Source of the DNA: Gnetum montanum
Lineage: Eukaryota > Streptophyta > Gnetopsida > Gnetales > Gnetaceae
Direction of reading: 5' to 3'
Assembly: GCA_015680685.1 (NCBI GenBank)
Contig: MNCI01016311.1
Coordinates: forward strand, 70,330-134,329
DNA: 64,000 nucleotides
Shown here: positions 13,690-27,229 of the stretch, one piece after another
How positions within the stretch are numbered: position 1 is the first letter of the stretch
Layout: each line of letters begins with the position of its first letter
The notes under the pieces: generated by a model
The model's database searches: none
What the model saw: only the letters and a program-made list of their open reading frames with translations
What the model was told of the DNA's origin: nothing
Made by a program: the position numbers and the translations under genes

Positions 13690-16080
13690 TTGACATACCC
13701 TTAGAGGGGGAGGATGTTTCAATGNGATGTCCAAGGCTAATCAAAATTTGTCAAAAATCAACCCCTTTAGATCCTCCATGTTGACACAACCCCCCTAGAG
13801 GGGGGGCTCAACATGGAAATAAGGGGGTAACCTTAAAAATCTAAAAACTTGATGTAAAATTGGCAACTTCTAATCTTGGGCAATGTCTAGTGGCTTCAAC
13901 AACCCTAGGAATGCCCATGCATGCCCAAAACTAATTAAAATTGATCAAAAATTAGCTCCTTGAAGTCCTCCATGCTAACACACCCGTCTATATGGGAGAC
14001 CCAACCTGGAAATAAGAAGGTAACTCCAAAATTTAACTTAAAATCCTTAAAATTAACAATTTTTGATCTTGGGAGATGTCCAACAACTCCAATAATGCCA
14101 GGAATGCACATGAATGCCCAAGATTGATCAAAATTTGTCAAAAATTAGCCCCTTCGTATCCTCCATGCTGACACACCCTGATGGATTGTGGGGGGGGGGA
14201 GGATGGGTGGCGCTTAGCATGGAAACAGGGGAGTAACTCTAAAAAATGACCAAAAGCCTTAAAATTGATAAGTTTTGGCCTTGGGTGATGTTGAGCCACT
14301 CTAGCAACCTTGGGAAATCACATGCATGTCCAAGAATAATTAAAATTTGTCAAAAATTAATCCCTTAACATCCTCCATGTTGACACAACCCTTGAAGAAA
14401 GGGCTTAGTGTGGAGACAATGGGTAACCTTAAAAATCTAAAAAAAGTGACTTAAAATTGGAAACTTTGATCTTGGGAAATGTCCAACAACTCCAACAATC
14501 CTACGAATGCACATGCATGTCCAAAACTAATTAAAATTTGGCAAATATTAGCCCTTTTGGATCCTCCATAGAGACACACCCATCGGAGAGGGGGTTGGGG
14601 GGGGGGGGGGGGGGNACATGGAAACAAGGGGGTAACTTCAAAAAATAAACAAAAAGACTTAAAACTTACAAGTTTTGGCCTTATGTGATGCCCAATAGCT
14701 ATGGTAATCCTAGGAATGCACATGCATGCCCAAGACTAATCCAAATTTGTCAAAAGTCAATCCCTTGAGATCCTTCACCTTGACACCCCTCCCACCTTAG
14801 AGGGGGGGCTCAACATGGAAACAAGGAGGTAACCTAAAAACCCTATTAAACAACCTTGAAATTGGCAACTTTTGACATTGGGTAATGCCTAGCAGCTTAG
14901 GAAACCTTGGGAATGCACATGCATGCCAAAAAGACTAGTCAAAATTCATCAGCAATCAACCCCTTGTAATTCTCCACACTAACACACCCCCTTGGAGGGG
15001 GATTAGTGTGGAGACAAGGGGGTAATCCTAAAAATTCCTTAAATGACCTTAAAACTAATAAATTATGACCTTGGGTGATGCCCAACAGCTCTGGTAAGCC
15101 TTGAAACGTACATGTATGCTCAAGATTGATCAAAATTTGTTAAAAATCAACCCTTTGGGATCCTCCACACTAACACACCCCCCTAGAGGGGGGGGGTGGG
15201 GGGTGGGGACTCAATGTGGAAATAAGAAGGTAACTTTAAAAAATGATCAAAAATCCTTAAAATTAACAAGTTTTTGGCCTTTGGTGATGCCCAATAGCTC
15301 TGGCAATCTTGAGAATGCACATGCATGCCTAGGACTCATCATTTTTAAAAAAAATCAACCCATTGAGATCCTCCATGCTGACACACCCCCCCTAAAGGGG
15401 GGCTCAACATGAAAACAAGAGGGTAACCTTAAAAACCTATTTAAAACCCTTGAAATTAACAACTTTTAACCTTGGGTAATGCCTAGTAGCCCTAGAAACC
15501 TTGGGAATGCACATGCATGCCCAAGACTAGTCAAAATTTATCAAAAATCAACTCCTTCAGATCCTCTATGCTAGCACACCCCCTATAGGGTGGCTCAGCA
15601 TGGAAACAAGAGGATAACCCAAAAAATGCATGAAATGACCTTAAAATTAATAACTTTGATCTTGGGTGATGCCTAGTAGCTCCAACAAACCCTAGAATAC
15701 ACATGCATGTCCAATACTAGTCAAAATTCATCACAAATCAATCCCTTATGATCCTCCATGCTAACATGCCCTGCTAGAAGGGAGTTTTAGCATGGAAATA
15801 CAGGGTAAACCTGAAAATACATTAAATGACTTCAAAATTGACATGTTTTGGCCTTGGTTGATGCCTAGCAACTCCAGCAACCTCAACAATGCACATGCAT
15901 GTGAAAAAATAATTGAAATTCATCAAAACATAGCCCCTTGAAACCCTCCATGTTGACATACCCCTTGGAAATGGGGCTCAATGTAGAAGCTCTAAAATTC
16001 TTATTTTTTATGCCCAAATAGCCCAAAAATAGCCTTGAATAATGCCCAAACCCATTTAACAACCCTGCAGCCTTGAACCA
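13690..16080 (+). repeat. 197-bp tandem array with C-run/G-run inverted repeats
   Basis: About 12 imperfect copies begin at roughly 13741, 13933, 14128, 14338, 14532, 14738, 14939, 15129, 15335, 15529, 15720 and 15912, a mean spacing near 197 bp. Each unit contains TCAAAATTTGTCAAAAATCA, then GATCCTCCATG(C/T)TGACACA, a CCCCCCTAGAGGGGGG-type inverted repeat, GGCTCAACATGGAAACAAGG, GGTAACCTTAAAAA, and GGAATGCACATGCATGCCCA. The outer arms CCATGTTGA and TCAACATGG also pair, so each unit can fold into a long hairpin. The array lies between the antisense gene start and RT. A related motif (ACTAACACACCCCTTG) recurs in the 3' LTR near 21510. Two ambiguous bases (13725, 14615) fall in the array, the second at a G run of more than 20. 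Confidence 0.85.
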
Positions 16081-16400
16081 TGGCCCACTAAGGCCTAAAA
16101 CTAGCAAAACGCATCCTCTTTTGACCTATAATTAGCCATGGATGATCATGGATAACATGTTTTACCTTATGTTTCAACTTGCTTTTTGATCTTATGTTGC
16201 ATTATTAACCCTTATAATCTTTTTGTAACCATTACATAGTCTTATAATTCCATTATCTATTTTAGTTGCCTATAATTAGTCTCAAATAGTGGGGTTTTGC
16301 TTTCCCTAATGACTATTTGGCACCATGTGACCATGGCCTGCTATGGCCCTAAAGTGGCATCATGGCCCGTCAGGGTCCAAAATTGGCAAAACCAATACCT
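16070..16400 (+). repeat. Boundary repeats upstream of element III pol
   Basis: Dispersed copies of the boundary motif occur, for example ATGGCCCACTAAGGCCTAAA with CTAGCAAAAC, and GGCCTGCTATGGCCCTAAA. They share the paired-GGCC and TAAA(A)CTAG form of the other boundary repeats and sit just before the RT module. Confidence 0.45.
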
Positions 16401-16619
16401 TTGATGGCCATTTGTAGTCTTATTTATAGTATTTCCCCTTTGTCCAACATTTATTTAGCCCTTATTGCACTTCTTTTCTTACTTTATAGCCTTGGGTGAC
16501 ATTGTTTGTACTAGAATAGCATGTATTTACATGATTTTTATGGCTTTTTAGCATTGTTTATTTATTTTTACCTAGGTGCCACTTAATATGCTTTCGGTTG
16601 AAATGTAGGATTAAAGTAT

Positions 16620-19600
16620 GAGTACCTAGGAGGCAATTAGTCTACCTTTGAGCCTAAATCCACCTCATGGTGATGTAAAATAGTATATTAACCTTAATTG
16701 CCTAAATCTTGAGCTTGAGATCCTTGTTGACTACATAGCCTCAATAGAAAAACTTCTAGAGTGGCCTAAAAACCTAGTCAAAACCCTTGACCTAGAGGCA
16801 AGAGACATAACCAAAGATTCTCTACTTGAGGTTCTCGTCACAACACATAATGCTGATGGGAAAACCCTTAAACTAAGTTCCTCACCAGAACCTCAATAGG
16901 CTCAAGACATCACCAAAGTCCTACAAGGCAACATTAAGGTCTTTGTCTAATCATATGAAGATATGCCAGGCCTAGACCCACAATTAGTAAAACATAACAT
17001 CATACTAGACCTTAGCATTAGACCAATTAAGCAAAAAGTACATACGATAAGACTTGATTTAGTCTTGGTAGTTTGCAATGAGATCTCAAAACTGTACTAA
17101 GTTAGATTCATTAGGGTTGTTGACTATGCAAAATGGGTTTCCAAAATAGTGGTAGTTCCTATGAAAAATTTGAGTATTTGAATTTGCATTAATCTATGAG
17201 ACTTGAATAAAGTAACTATTAAGGTTGACTTCCCGTTACCTAGTATTGATCAACTCATCGATACCATGGCTAGGCATGGCTTATTTTCCTTTATGGATGG
17301 GTTCTTAAGATACAAAAAAATTAGGATCAATCCTATGCACCAACTTAGCATGACCTTCATGACCCCTTGGGGGACCTTGTGCTATACAATGATGCTCTTT
17401 GGCCTTAAGAATCTAGGAGCAACCTTTCAACAAGAAATGACCTATATCTTCAATGATTACATGATAGGTTTGCTTAATGATTATGTAGATGACATAGCCA
17501 TTAATTCCAAAGAGGATAATGATCATGCTAATGACCTAAATCTTGTGCTTAAATGGTGCCTCAAATATGAACTTAGGCTCAGTACCAAGAAGTGTGTCAT
17601 TGATGTTAAGACCAGCAAGATGCTTGGCATTGTACTATTTGAAGTAGGGATATGTGTTGATCCTAATAAGGTTAAGGTCATATCCAAATTATTAGTACCT
17701 ACTAACCTTAAGGAGCTTTAGGGATTTCAAGGTAGATTACAATTTATTTGTAGGTTTATTGCTTCTAACACAGAAGTTATAGCCCATGCAACACTTGCTT
17801 AAAAAGGGGGTTCACTATGAGTGGATGGAAATGCCAAGAGGCCTTTGAAAACCTTAAGTAAGAGTTGATACAACTACCAAAAATCTATCCTTTGTAGGAG
17901 GGTAAACCATTTTACATATACCTATCCATCTTTGACAAGTCCATTACTTCTCTACTTTGTCAAAAATGTGATGATGGAGTGGAAATGTCAGTATACTATC
18001 TTAGCCATGCATTAGTTGCCCATGAAACTTGATACAAGGAAGTGGAGAAGTATTTTATATCACTAGTCTTGTCATTGAAGAAATGGAGACACTACCTCTT
18101 TAGAAGCCAAGTCAATGTCATTTGCAAAGATAACGTGCTTAGAGCCATAACAACCAATATCTATGAGAGTAGCCACATAGCCTAATGGAAAGCCATAACC
18201 ATTGATTTTAACCTTCACTACATTTCTTAATCCTCAACAAAAGGTCAAGCTATAGCCATACAACTTACAGCTTAACTTGTTAATAACCAAGAAGCCATAG
18301 ATCCTGAGTTCCCTGATGAGCATGTTAATAGTGTTAGCCAAGTGCCTAAGGGTTATGAGGAAATCATGCACTTTGACAAAACTTCAACTACCCATGGGGA
18401 CAATGCTACTACCATCATAACATTTCCATGTAGTCAAATCCAACCTTTAGCCTATTATTTTAAGTTCTCGTGTGCTAATAACATAATGGTATACGAGGGT
18501 TTGATCAAGCAAATGATGGTACCTCATGACCTTGGAATTAGATGCTTAATGATCATAGGTGATTTTCAACTAGTGGTTAAATAAGTAATGGAAGTCTATA
18601 CATGTAAATCCAAACACTTACAACCATATTGTGACCTAGGGAAATAATTGTTACAATAGTTTGAAGACATTGGTATCCATCACATACCCTGGAATGAGAA
18701 TGCCATAGCTAATGCAATTGCAAAATTAGATCTCAGTGTGATGCCAAATGTGTTTAGTAAGTTTTCCACCTTAACTATGAACTATGTTGTTCCCATAACA
18801 AAAAAGACTAAAAATACCTTTGTATCCATTGTCCATATTGCTCCTACCAAAGAGTGGTATGATGGTATCAAATTTTACCTTATCCATGATGAGTCTTCAC
18901 AAGGCCTAACTATTATCCAAAAGCATGTTGCACAAAAATGATCAAAGTAGTATGTCATCATAGGTGATAATACTTTATGTTAATGATCCTATGATGGTAT
19001 ATTACTAAAGTGCTTAGGTAAAACTAAAGCTAGAATGGTCCTATAGGAGGTTCATGAGGTTATTTGTGGAGGACATATAGGACTAAGAGCTATAACTACT
19101 AAGATTAGGTAGTTAGGTTACTATTGGCCCCATATGAAAAGCAACTGCATGTAAATGGTTAAGTGTTGTGACACATTTCAATGATATAGTAACCTCATAC
19201 ATGTATTGATGATAGAGTTGCATACGACCCAGACCAATTGGCTATTTCAATGATGGGGTTTGGATATCATTAGACCTATAACATCCAAGTCTTTCATAGG
19301 CCATAGCTTCATCATCACTACAATTGAATACTTTACAAAGTGGGTTGAGGCTATTTTCTTAAGGAATACTACATTAAAAAAATTTTGCAACTTTATCTTA
19401 GATAACATTATAGCCCATTTGGCATATCCATCATCATAGTTACTAAAAATGAGCCATAATTTAGCATGCATGAAATGAAATATTTCTATCACAACCTGGG
19501 CATTAAGCATTCTTTCTCATCACCTTATTATCCTCAAGCCAATGGACAAGTAAAAGTAACCAACAAGGCAATTATCAATTTGCTGAAGAAGATGCTTAAT

Positions 19601-20095
19601 AATAGCAAATGTAATTGGCATTCGTGGCTTGTCCATGTACTATGGGCCTACAAAAAAACCTATTGCATGGTAATTAGAGTAACCCGTTATAACTTAGTTT
19701 AAGGTTTTGCAGTTGTTTTACCTCTTGAATTGTAAGTGCCATCACTTTGAGTACCTTTGACTAACTTCATCAATGATGATTAGAATAAGAAGTTATGAAT
19801 GATGGCCCTAGACATAGTAGAGGAGAAATGTATGCAAGCACTTGCTCACATTGAATGTTATCAAGAGAGGAAAAAATTACAACACCACCATAACTTGACC
19901 AAGCATAAGATCAAGGAAGGTAACCTAGTCCTCAAACTTATCTGCAAGCATGCAGATAAATTCTTAGCCAATTGGTAAGGATCCTTCATGATCACCAAAG
20001 CCTATGGTAACAGAGCATTTAGGATAGCTGACATGGATGGGAATGATTTGGCCAATTTGGTCAATCATTCCTATCTAAAACCATATTACATGTAG
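16620..20095 (+). pseudogene. Element III pol: RT, RNase H, archaeal-type RNase H, integrase
   Basis: An N-terminal segment contains LEARDITKDSLLEV, then MPGLDPQLVKHNIIL. RT follows (about 17000-17900), with DFPLPSIDQLIDT, MTPWGTLCYTMM and an intact catalytic YVDD box in LNDYVDDIAI. RNase H follows (to about 18250). The second, archaeal-type RNase H (18342-18584) reads MHFDKTSTTHGDNAT and IIGDFQLVVK, with the catalytic Glu position degraded. Integrase shows HEVICGGH (Zn finger, 19050), WGLDIIRPI, a lost second Asp region, and GQVKVTNKAIIN where Glu is now Lys. The C-terminal GPY-like domain ends LKPYYM at 20095. Dual RNase H is a known mark of the Tat lineage. Two long segments remain open (17203-17721 and 18342-18584); the rest has many stops. 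The start is not defined by an ATG. Confidence 0.75.
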
Positions 20096-20109
20096 CTGAT
20101 GGTCATTAG

Positions 20110-20300
20110 CAAGTGAGCTTATTCTAGAATGGCTTGCTGAGGTCTTAAACTAGCAACATGGCCTACCAAGGCCTAAAACTAGTAACACCATGGCTTAGTG
20201 AGACCTTAAACTAGCAACACAGCATGTTAGGATCTAAAGTTGGTAACAACATGGCCATCCAAGGTCTAAAATTGGTACCAAAACTTTCCATGGCCTTAAC
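20110..20300 (+). repeat. Boundary repeats downstream of element III pol
   Basis: Four to five copies of units such as GGCCTACCAAGGCCTAAAAC with TAGTAACA lie directly behind the pol stop codon. They match the boundary motif found on the other two module boundaries of this element. Confidence 0.6.
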
Positions 20301-21233
20301 TAGTAACTTTGGTAACCTAGATAACTTCATTTTATTCTCCATGTGGCCTATATATGAAGTATAATATTGTAACATGCCTTATTTGCTTGGTTTTCTTATC
20401 CTCTTAGAGTTGTGTTTATAGGATGAAGCCTTGAGCTATCATAATGGTGTAACTCATTACAGTAGCAAATCACTTCAATGTGTAAGATTTGGTGAGCTTT
20501 TCCTACTGTGTCAAAAGTTCTTGTCCCATTTTGTTTTCTAAAACCATTCCTTGAGCCCAACTTGGTGCCCTGATGATAACCTTCCCTACCCTAAGTAACA
20601 ATGTTGGCCTATGTTTTTCATTCATGCACTATAGCCATATGATATGTCCTTATGATGCTCCGTCCTCAAGTCCACTTGAATGTAACACAACTCATTCAAT
20701 TGGAAAACCATTAAGTTTATCAAGTGTAAGACACCTCATTCAATGGGATAACTCTCAGGTCTATTGAATGTAATGCAACTCACTTAACAAGAAAGCTATG
20801 TTAAACTAGCCTTGGTAATGAAACCCAATGAAGGTTTCACCTCACAAAAAATGGGGGGAAGAAAAATGCCAAGAAGACAAATGGCTAGAGAAGCCTTGAA
20901 GCCCAATGGCCAAAAAAACTCTCAAAGAGAAGTATTTTGTTCCTCAAATGCATTTTTTGATTGGCCAACACTTCAAAATATGTCAATACCACACTATAGC
21001 CATGGAAAAAACACTTGGAATGCATCATTAGCCTCCATGATCATCTCCCTAACTACCATTACCATTTCTTAATCACAACCCAATCCCATCATCACAAGCA
21101 CCCTTTGACATGGTTTGACATGACTAGATCAAGCATAAATAGGGAATGTTAATGGTGGACTTGTAGTGGTATTTTGTATTCTTTGTTGATGCCTCTCGAG
21201 TTAATCATTCATCCACCAACAAAAAGGGACCAA
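20300..21233. other. Element III 3' untranslated region
   Basis: I recognise no coding region. The last 50 bp before the LTR (TTGTTGATGCCTCTCGAG, then AAAAAGGGACCAA) align with the sequence just inside the 3' LTRs of elements I and II, which end GATCCAA and GGGCCAA. The purine run AAAAAGGGA at 21221-21229 is the best polypurine-tract candidate of the three elements. Confidence 0.5.
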
Positions 21234-22509
21234 TGAAACACCACCAAATTTTCATGTTGAAACCTTTTTTATCCCATCCCATGAGACCCGAGGCACTGTT
21301 TTATTGTAAATGTGAAGGTTGTAACTCATAAAGTAGCAATGTCACATATTTCATACTTTTGGGGAAAAATTCTTCATCATTGACCAAAGGCTCATTTCCC
21401 AAGTGAAAAAGGTTACTTAGTGCCTATATTTAGTCTTGTGGGAGTTAAAAATGCCTTTTGGTATGCCAAAAATGGTAATTTGATGGGTTTTATGAGGGGT
21501 ATACTTTTCTCTACACTAACACACCCCTTGTAAGGGAGCAAGCTAGCTAGGAGACTTCAAGGCTATCATGGAGGAGTGCAAGGGCCATAGAACTCACCTA
21601 CCTTAAGCATGGAGAGGGGGGTCACCTAGCCTAGAGGTACTAACCTTCATCCCTAGCATGAACCTCCCATCCCCCCATTAACATTGACACTCTTTCCCCT
21701 ATGGGGAAGGAAGGGGGTTAGCTAGCTAGGAGAGAGGGGGTCAAAGCTTGGATGCATGGAAGGTAGATTTCACCTACCCCCTGAACATGGTAGCTAATTT
21801 TCAGCAATTCAGCAGAAAATTTGCAACCAATTAAGCAGTAATTTGGTAGCCAATTTCTAGCCAATCATGTCTACCATTAGTAGCTAATTTTCAGCCAATC
21901 ATGTTAGCCATTTTTAGCTTGGATCATGGCCATAATCCTATAAAAACCAAACCTTGGCACCATGTTGAAGTTCCATACTTTGACAATTCAACACCCTTGG
22001 CATTTTTACATCTAAGATCTCTTACGTCCTTAGTAAAAATGTAGCTCCATGATGCCCAAAAACATGGATCCCCTACAACTTGTTATCTCCTATTGCTCCC
22101 CCATTTTGGATCTATGAGTCTTGGATGTCAACATTACCCCCATGAGATCACCAAATCCCAATGTCATGCACTTTGGCCACCCCAATCCTTCACATTTTCA
22201 TATCCCTAGTATCAAACAATGTTGCAAATCTAAGAAGGAGAGAAAGAAGGTTGAATACCATCAAGAGTGGCAAAGATACCAGATCATGAAGTTGATCATG
22301 ACTTCAATAGGCTTTGAACCCCTGCCCAAGTGAATCCCTTTCCCCTCCCCCCCCCCCCTCTTGGGCACCAATTGTGTACACATCTTTAAACTCATTCTTT
22401 GTTCATTTAATGAAATTTATCATTTCACATTGTGTAAAATTTCATATATAATGGTTATATTTCAATGCATCATTTCATAGATTTTCATAGTTCTATACTT
22501 TTTGTTACA
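21234..22509 (+). repeat. 3' LTR of element III
   Basis: It starts TGAAACACCACCAAATTTTC, nearly the same terminus as the LTRs of elements I (TGAAACACCCCAAAA) and II (TGAAACACCACAAAATTTG). A TATA box TATAAAAA lies at 21939-21946. The likely end is GTTACA at 22509, giving about 1,276 bp, close to the 1,270-1,300 bp of element II. It carries copies of the C-run/G-run inverted motif and two GTTAGCTAGCTAGGAG-like segments. The right end is not confirmed, because the partner LTR is outside the window or lost. Confidence 0.6.
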
Positions 22510-24080
22510 CCCATGTTTTGCACCCCCCACCCCCCCACTCCCTAAGTCCTTCAGTGATTTACCAAACCATCCAAGGCATCTTGAATTCCATATTTTCTTA
22601 CAAAGATCCTAGGGGATTTTGGGGTTTAGGCTACCTAAAACTAAGGTTCTTCTAGTGACTAATATTTTTCATTGCAACAAAGATGTCTCTTGTTGAGATA
22701 AGATATCTCTTTTTGAAGCTAGAAATCTCCTAGATGTGTCTCTAGCTAGGAAAATATAGCTCCACTATAGACAAAACATCTCGCAAATACTTTGGATGTC
22801 TCATATCATGTCCCAACTCTCAATTAAGATGTCTCTTTGATGTTTTATATGTCTTCCTAGCTTTTTGAACTTATAATCAATGACCTATAGGGATGAAAAA
22901 TGGGCTTAAAAGAGGTGTCCTTACACTAGGAATTATCACCTAAGTTTCTTTAATGAACAAGCTACATTATTGATGTGTTTCAAAGGGGAAAATCATCTTT
23001 AGATTTTAAAACATTGATGAGCTATGGAGAAATTCAACACCCAATTATACAAGTTACAAGCATTCATGCACGACCAAGTCATAATCTATGGATAAGGCAA
23101 TGTAATTATGCTTAAAATTAGTTTAAGTCTGAGATCATTGTCTTCCCACATTGACCTAGTGAAGTCTATGTGAATGGTTTAGCTTACCATGATATATATG
23201 ATATCTGATGTTATTTGATCATTGTTTCTCCTAGAAAACATGGTGAGTTAAAAATAGTTTTTAAGTCTAAGTAAAATAACAAATGAATCTATTCTATCCT
23301 ATTGTGATGAATATTTGTTCCTTATTTTTCCTACACATCATGGTCTTATATAATCATTACTAGGATTATGAAGTATTTCACTACTAGGTGAACTAAGCGA
23401 TAATACTACTAAGTTACCAAATGGTCATACTTTACACTCAAAATTAGTTGTATCCATTCTACATACTAACAATAGTAAAAGTAATATGCATATAATAGTA
23501 AAACATTAACCAAGGAAGCAATAATCAATAGTCTAAGTGAAAATAGTAAACATTATTCTAAGTAAGTAGTAAAATAGGAGAATATTGCAATAGTATGAAA
23601 TAGCTCGATCTTTACTGTCAATCATACTTATGTCCAAGTACAAGATGTTTGAATAAAGACTTTGTTCACTAAGTCATAGTACATTGTGGGCATTCACACT
23701 TCTTAAGTACTTAAGACTAAATTCATAAAAATAAACTGAAAGAGTTATATTACTATAAAATGAAACTTATTGCAAATCCATGAACCTAAATGTTGTATTT
23801 ATAGGTTAGCATGCATCCCATGATACTAGATTTACAATGACGTAGATTGTGCTACAATATCAAATATATGATATCCTAGCTATAATATTGTAGCAAAAAG
23901 AAATTGACTTTATCATACCACCATGACTAACTAGAAGCTCATCCTTGAGTTAAAATAAAATGAGGATAGAGTTCCTTACAAAATTGGGATGTAGATTTAC
24001 ATGAGTAACTTAGCTATATACATGACACTACATGTTGTAGTGGTGTTTTACAAAAATTGACACAAGTTATGACAAGAGAA
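22510..24080. other. AT-rich DNA, no features recognised
   Basis: Apart from a short region (about 22680-22860) where GATGTCTCTT-like words recur, I see nothing with coding or repeat structure that I can name. Confidence 0.5.
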
Positions 24081-24099
24081 ACTTTGACAAAAAAAAAAC

Positions 24100-26826
24100 T
24101 TGATGAAGTTTAATATACCCTAAGTAGTGCCTAGGGGTGGTGGCTCCTCCATCAGTTGCTTCCCCTTATCATCAAGCTTTTGAAACTTGTATCTATTGAG
24201 TAATGCCTAAAGCTTCCCTTATTCCATTTTATGATCATGTATCATCCATGCTTATTGTGAAATGTGTGATGGAGCTGGTACATCCCATGAACATGGTAGT
24301 TGTGGAAACACCTAATTAGCCTTGACATACTACGTTGAAAAATTCCTTCTCTCTTCTTTAAATTCCCTTTCCATCTTGTGTAACTCTTGATAATTAGACA
24401 TTCCTCTAGCCAGGTTCACTGCAATATCTTTGTACCCTTGGTAGCCAACCTCAACTACTTCTTCTAATTTATATTTTTCCACCTAAATATTTTGTAGAGC
24501 ATCATTTGAATCTTCAAACTCCTTTGTGTATAATGCATATGTGGCTATACTTGTTGTTCAAGCTCATTTCTAGGCCTGCTTCCTATCAACATGGCTAGGT
24601 TAGCAAAATGAAGTTTAGCTAACACATGTATTCTTTTACATATTCTATCCAGAGGTCTTTATTTTTTATCTCCACTTGGTGGACACTAACATAACTATCC
24701 AAGATGAATTTCCAGTCTAGATTCTATGCTGATATTGAATTGATATGGGATTTTTCCATCTGGATTTCCTTCTCATTGATTTTTTTATACATGCCCACTT
24801 AATCGCAAAGTGTTCTTTAAGGTTTTTGTGGTTCTTTACCTTATTTTTCCATGCTCTTATCTTAATAGCTTATTTATATCTAATTATGTATACCTCCTTC
24901 ATTAAGAGCATTCTATTTTTTCTTGCTAACAAACTCATATCTTGGTTGACTCTCATTAGTTATTTTCTCAGTTGATGGATGCTCTCCTCAAGGATGTTTT
25001 TCTACTTCTCTACATTAGTCAACCCACTTTCTATGATTCTATTACTGAGGTATTCCACACCACTTTCTCCTTCTCATTCTTCACCTATTTATTTTCTTCC
25101 AATAGGTGATTGATCTATTCTATTCTGCACTATCTAGTCAGGCGCAACATATTATCTAGGAACTTTGTATTCAACCCTCAAGGTTGTTAACTCTTCTTAT
25201 CATATATGAATTTCATTTTATGCATGCTCTAACCTAGTTTCTATAATGAATGGGTTATCCTTGATTGCTATTAGATCTAACTACATTGTAGTGACATCAC
25301 TTAGGATGTTAAAAAGAGTTTTCATAACATGCATAATCTACAATAATCGATCTAGCATATCTTCATGATTGGTAGAGTCATTGAGGTACTAGCTAGAATT
25401 TGAGCATTCTTAACTCTAATTAGATCCACTAGTAGCACAACATGAACAATAAAGGATTCTTTGATGTGATCTATGATCAGTTCTACTACTCCTACTACAT
25501 CCTAGTGCTGCATAATCACAACTTTGGCTCTTTCTCTTGTTTCAAGCACCACCTGGAACAATGTAGCATTTTGAGAAATCTACTATGACCATTGGGAATT
25601 TCCTCCTAAATGCAATGATATTTATCCATTTATAAGATCTATGGAACTATTGAATGAATGGCACTATCAATAACTCTATAGAGTTTGGCCTTCTCATACG
25701 TTCCTCAACTAATGGTCTCTACGATTTACTATAGATGACTCATGGATGGCCTATAATCCTATGGTGATATTTTTGGAAATTTTTGTTGTTTTTGTTGCTC
25801 TTACTACTATTTATACTATTATTTTTGACCACTGAGTCTTACTTGTTGTTGCACCATAGTTTGGATAGTTTCCCTAGTGTCTGTTTATTCCTCTACCTAG
25901 TCCTTCTTTGATGGTGATAGATTGAGGATCTTAGCATAGGAAGAATTTTGAGTCTTCCTAAGAACATCATTGGTGTACCCTAGGATTCTAGCACATTTAC
26001 AAAAATTCTTAATGAGATAAGGAAATGGAACTATTAGCTTACCTACCCTCTTTTCCTCAAACTACATTTGGATCTTTATAAAGTAGAGTTATGTAAGGTT
26101 TACATTATACTTCCCCATTAGGATCACACTTTCTCTAGATGCATACATGGATAGTATGTTTAATATTTTTATGGAAAATAGGTGGTATGTGCCAATTTTG
26201 AAATAAATTCTCTCTTCAAGAGTCAACTCATTATTACTCCTTGTCCTCTTTTCCATATTTTTTTCACAACCATAGTTTCCTTATGTCTGTATCTGATCTG
26301 GTAGATAGATGTGCTTCTCTTGTCCCTTCATTGGGCATGTTAAGGGCTTCAACTATTACCTTAAATAAATAAGAAATTGAGACTCCCTCAATGTTGACTA
26401 TTGCATATTCTCCTTTGCTATGTCAAAATTGATAGGTCTCCCCTAAATACCATTCACTGCTATTTGAAGGTATGGGCCATAATGATGATACTTTGAGTTG
26501 CATCCTTATCACTTCTAAAAAAAATTCTACAAAAGGAAAAAAGTTCATTTTCACAATCACTATAGTTAAGATTGATTTCTCCTAGTTGGCTTTGAGGCAA
26601 TCTAGTAATAGTGTGAGATGTTATCCTTGTTCTTGTGGTCCTTTTTCCTTCCCCTAGGTTGAATGTCTTGTAGCAAAAGTTTCTTGATGGATGCTAAAAG
26701 ATTAAGACTCCTACTTTGCATGTTTTTCCTGTGGATTTGTTTTTCTATTTGGCCTCTTCCATGGCATCTAGGTCTTTTGCTTGTTGGCTGTGAGAGTCCT
26801 CCTATTACTCCTCTCTTTGAGGCCAT
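24100..26826 (-). pseudogene. Decayed unidentified coding region downstream of repeat R2
   Basis: The most upstream open frame (26602-26826) begins MASKRGVIGGLSQPTSKRPR and is strongly basic. Further on are the pieces VNIEGVSISYLFKVIVEAL, FKIGTYHLFSIKILNIL and PFPYLIKNFCKCARILGYTN. A charged heptad-rich stretch follows (about 25100-24300) with KNEKEKVV, MKEVYIIRYK and LHKMEREFKEERRN, ending MEEPPPLG near 24110. I do not recognise the family. The order of a basic start, a hydrophobic-helix domain and a coiled coil recalls the antisense proteins of elements I-III, but I found no convincing residue alignment. Stops are frequent and the exon structure is not resolved. The TATA of R2 (27551-27560) lies about 730 bp upstream on the same strand. 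Confidence 0.35.
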
Positions 26827-27229
26827 CTACAATCATTAAGAAATTAAGAATTATTGAAATGTTTACTCTTATTTTGATAACTCCTTTTCTTACTCATACA
26901 TTTAATTAGATCAAATACATAGCTTACTATGATTTCATAGTTAGAAAAATTTTCAAAAAGAAACCCCATAACTATTAATTTCCTTATAACCCTTCACAGT
27001 TATCCATTTTGCTCTTATTTATGACTTAGAATAGCTAGCATGATTTATTAAGAGGATTATTTAAGTATTTCTAGCTTGATTTTTATTTAAAATGTTCATT
27101 TTTCCCTTCATAATCACCCTTATAATACCTTCCAAGTATTAGAAAATACTGACTCAAATTGTAGTAATATCACACTAGGCACACCTCCATAACTAAGTTG
27201 AGAGCTCTATGATCAACAAGATTCAAAAA

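Larger units (their letters stand above)
4660..22509 (+). mobile_element. Element III: giant Tat-like gypsy element, 5' end missing
   Basis: Sense-strand order is gag tail, protease (to 6450), boundary repeats, an antisense gene on the minus strand (7253 to about 12690), a 197-bp tandem array, boundary repeats, pol (16620-20095), boundary repeats and a 3' LTR from 21234. The order is the same as in elements I and II. The gag N-terminus, primer-binding site and 5' LTR are absent: homology to the other elements stops near 4660, next to repeat R1. Every coding part carries many stops and frameshifts, so this looks like the oldest of the three copies. Confidence 0.65.

Noticed and set aside
22121-22333. 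70-codon open frame inside the element III LTR
   Set aside because: It lies downstream of the LTR TATA but has no counterpart in the LTRs of the other elements and no recognisable domain.
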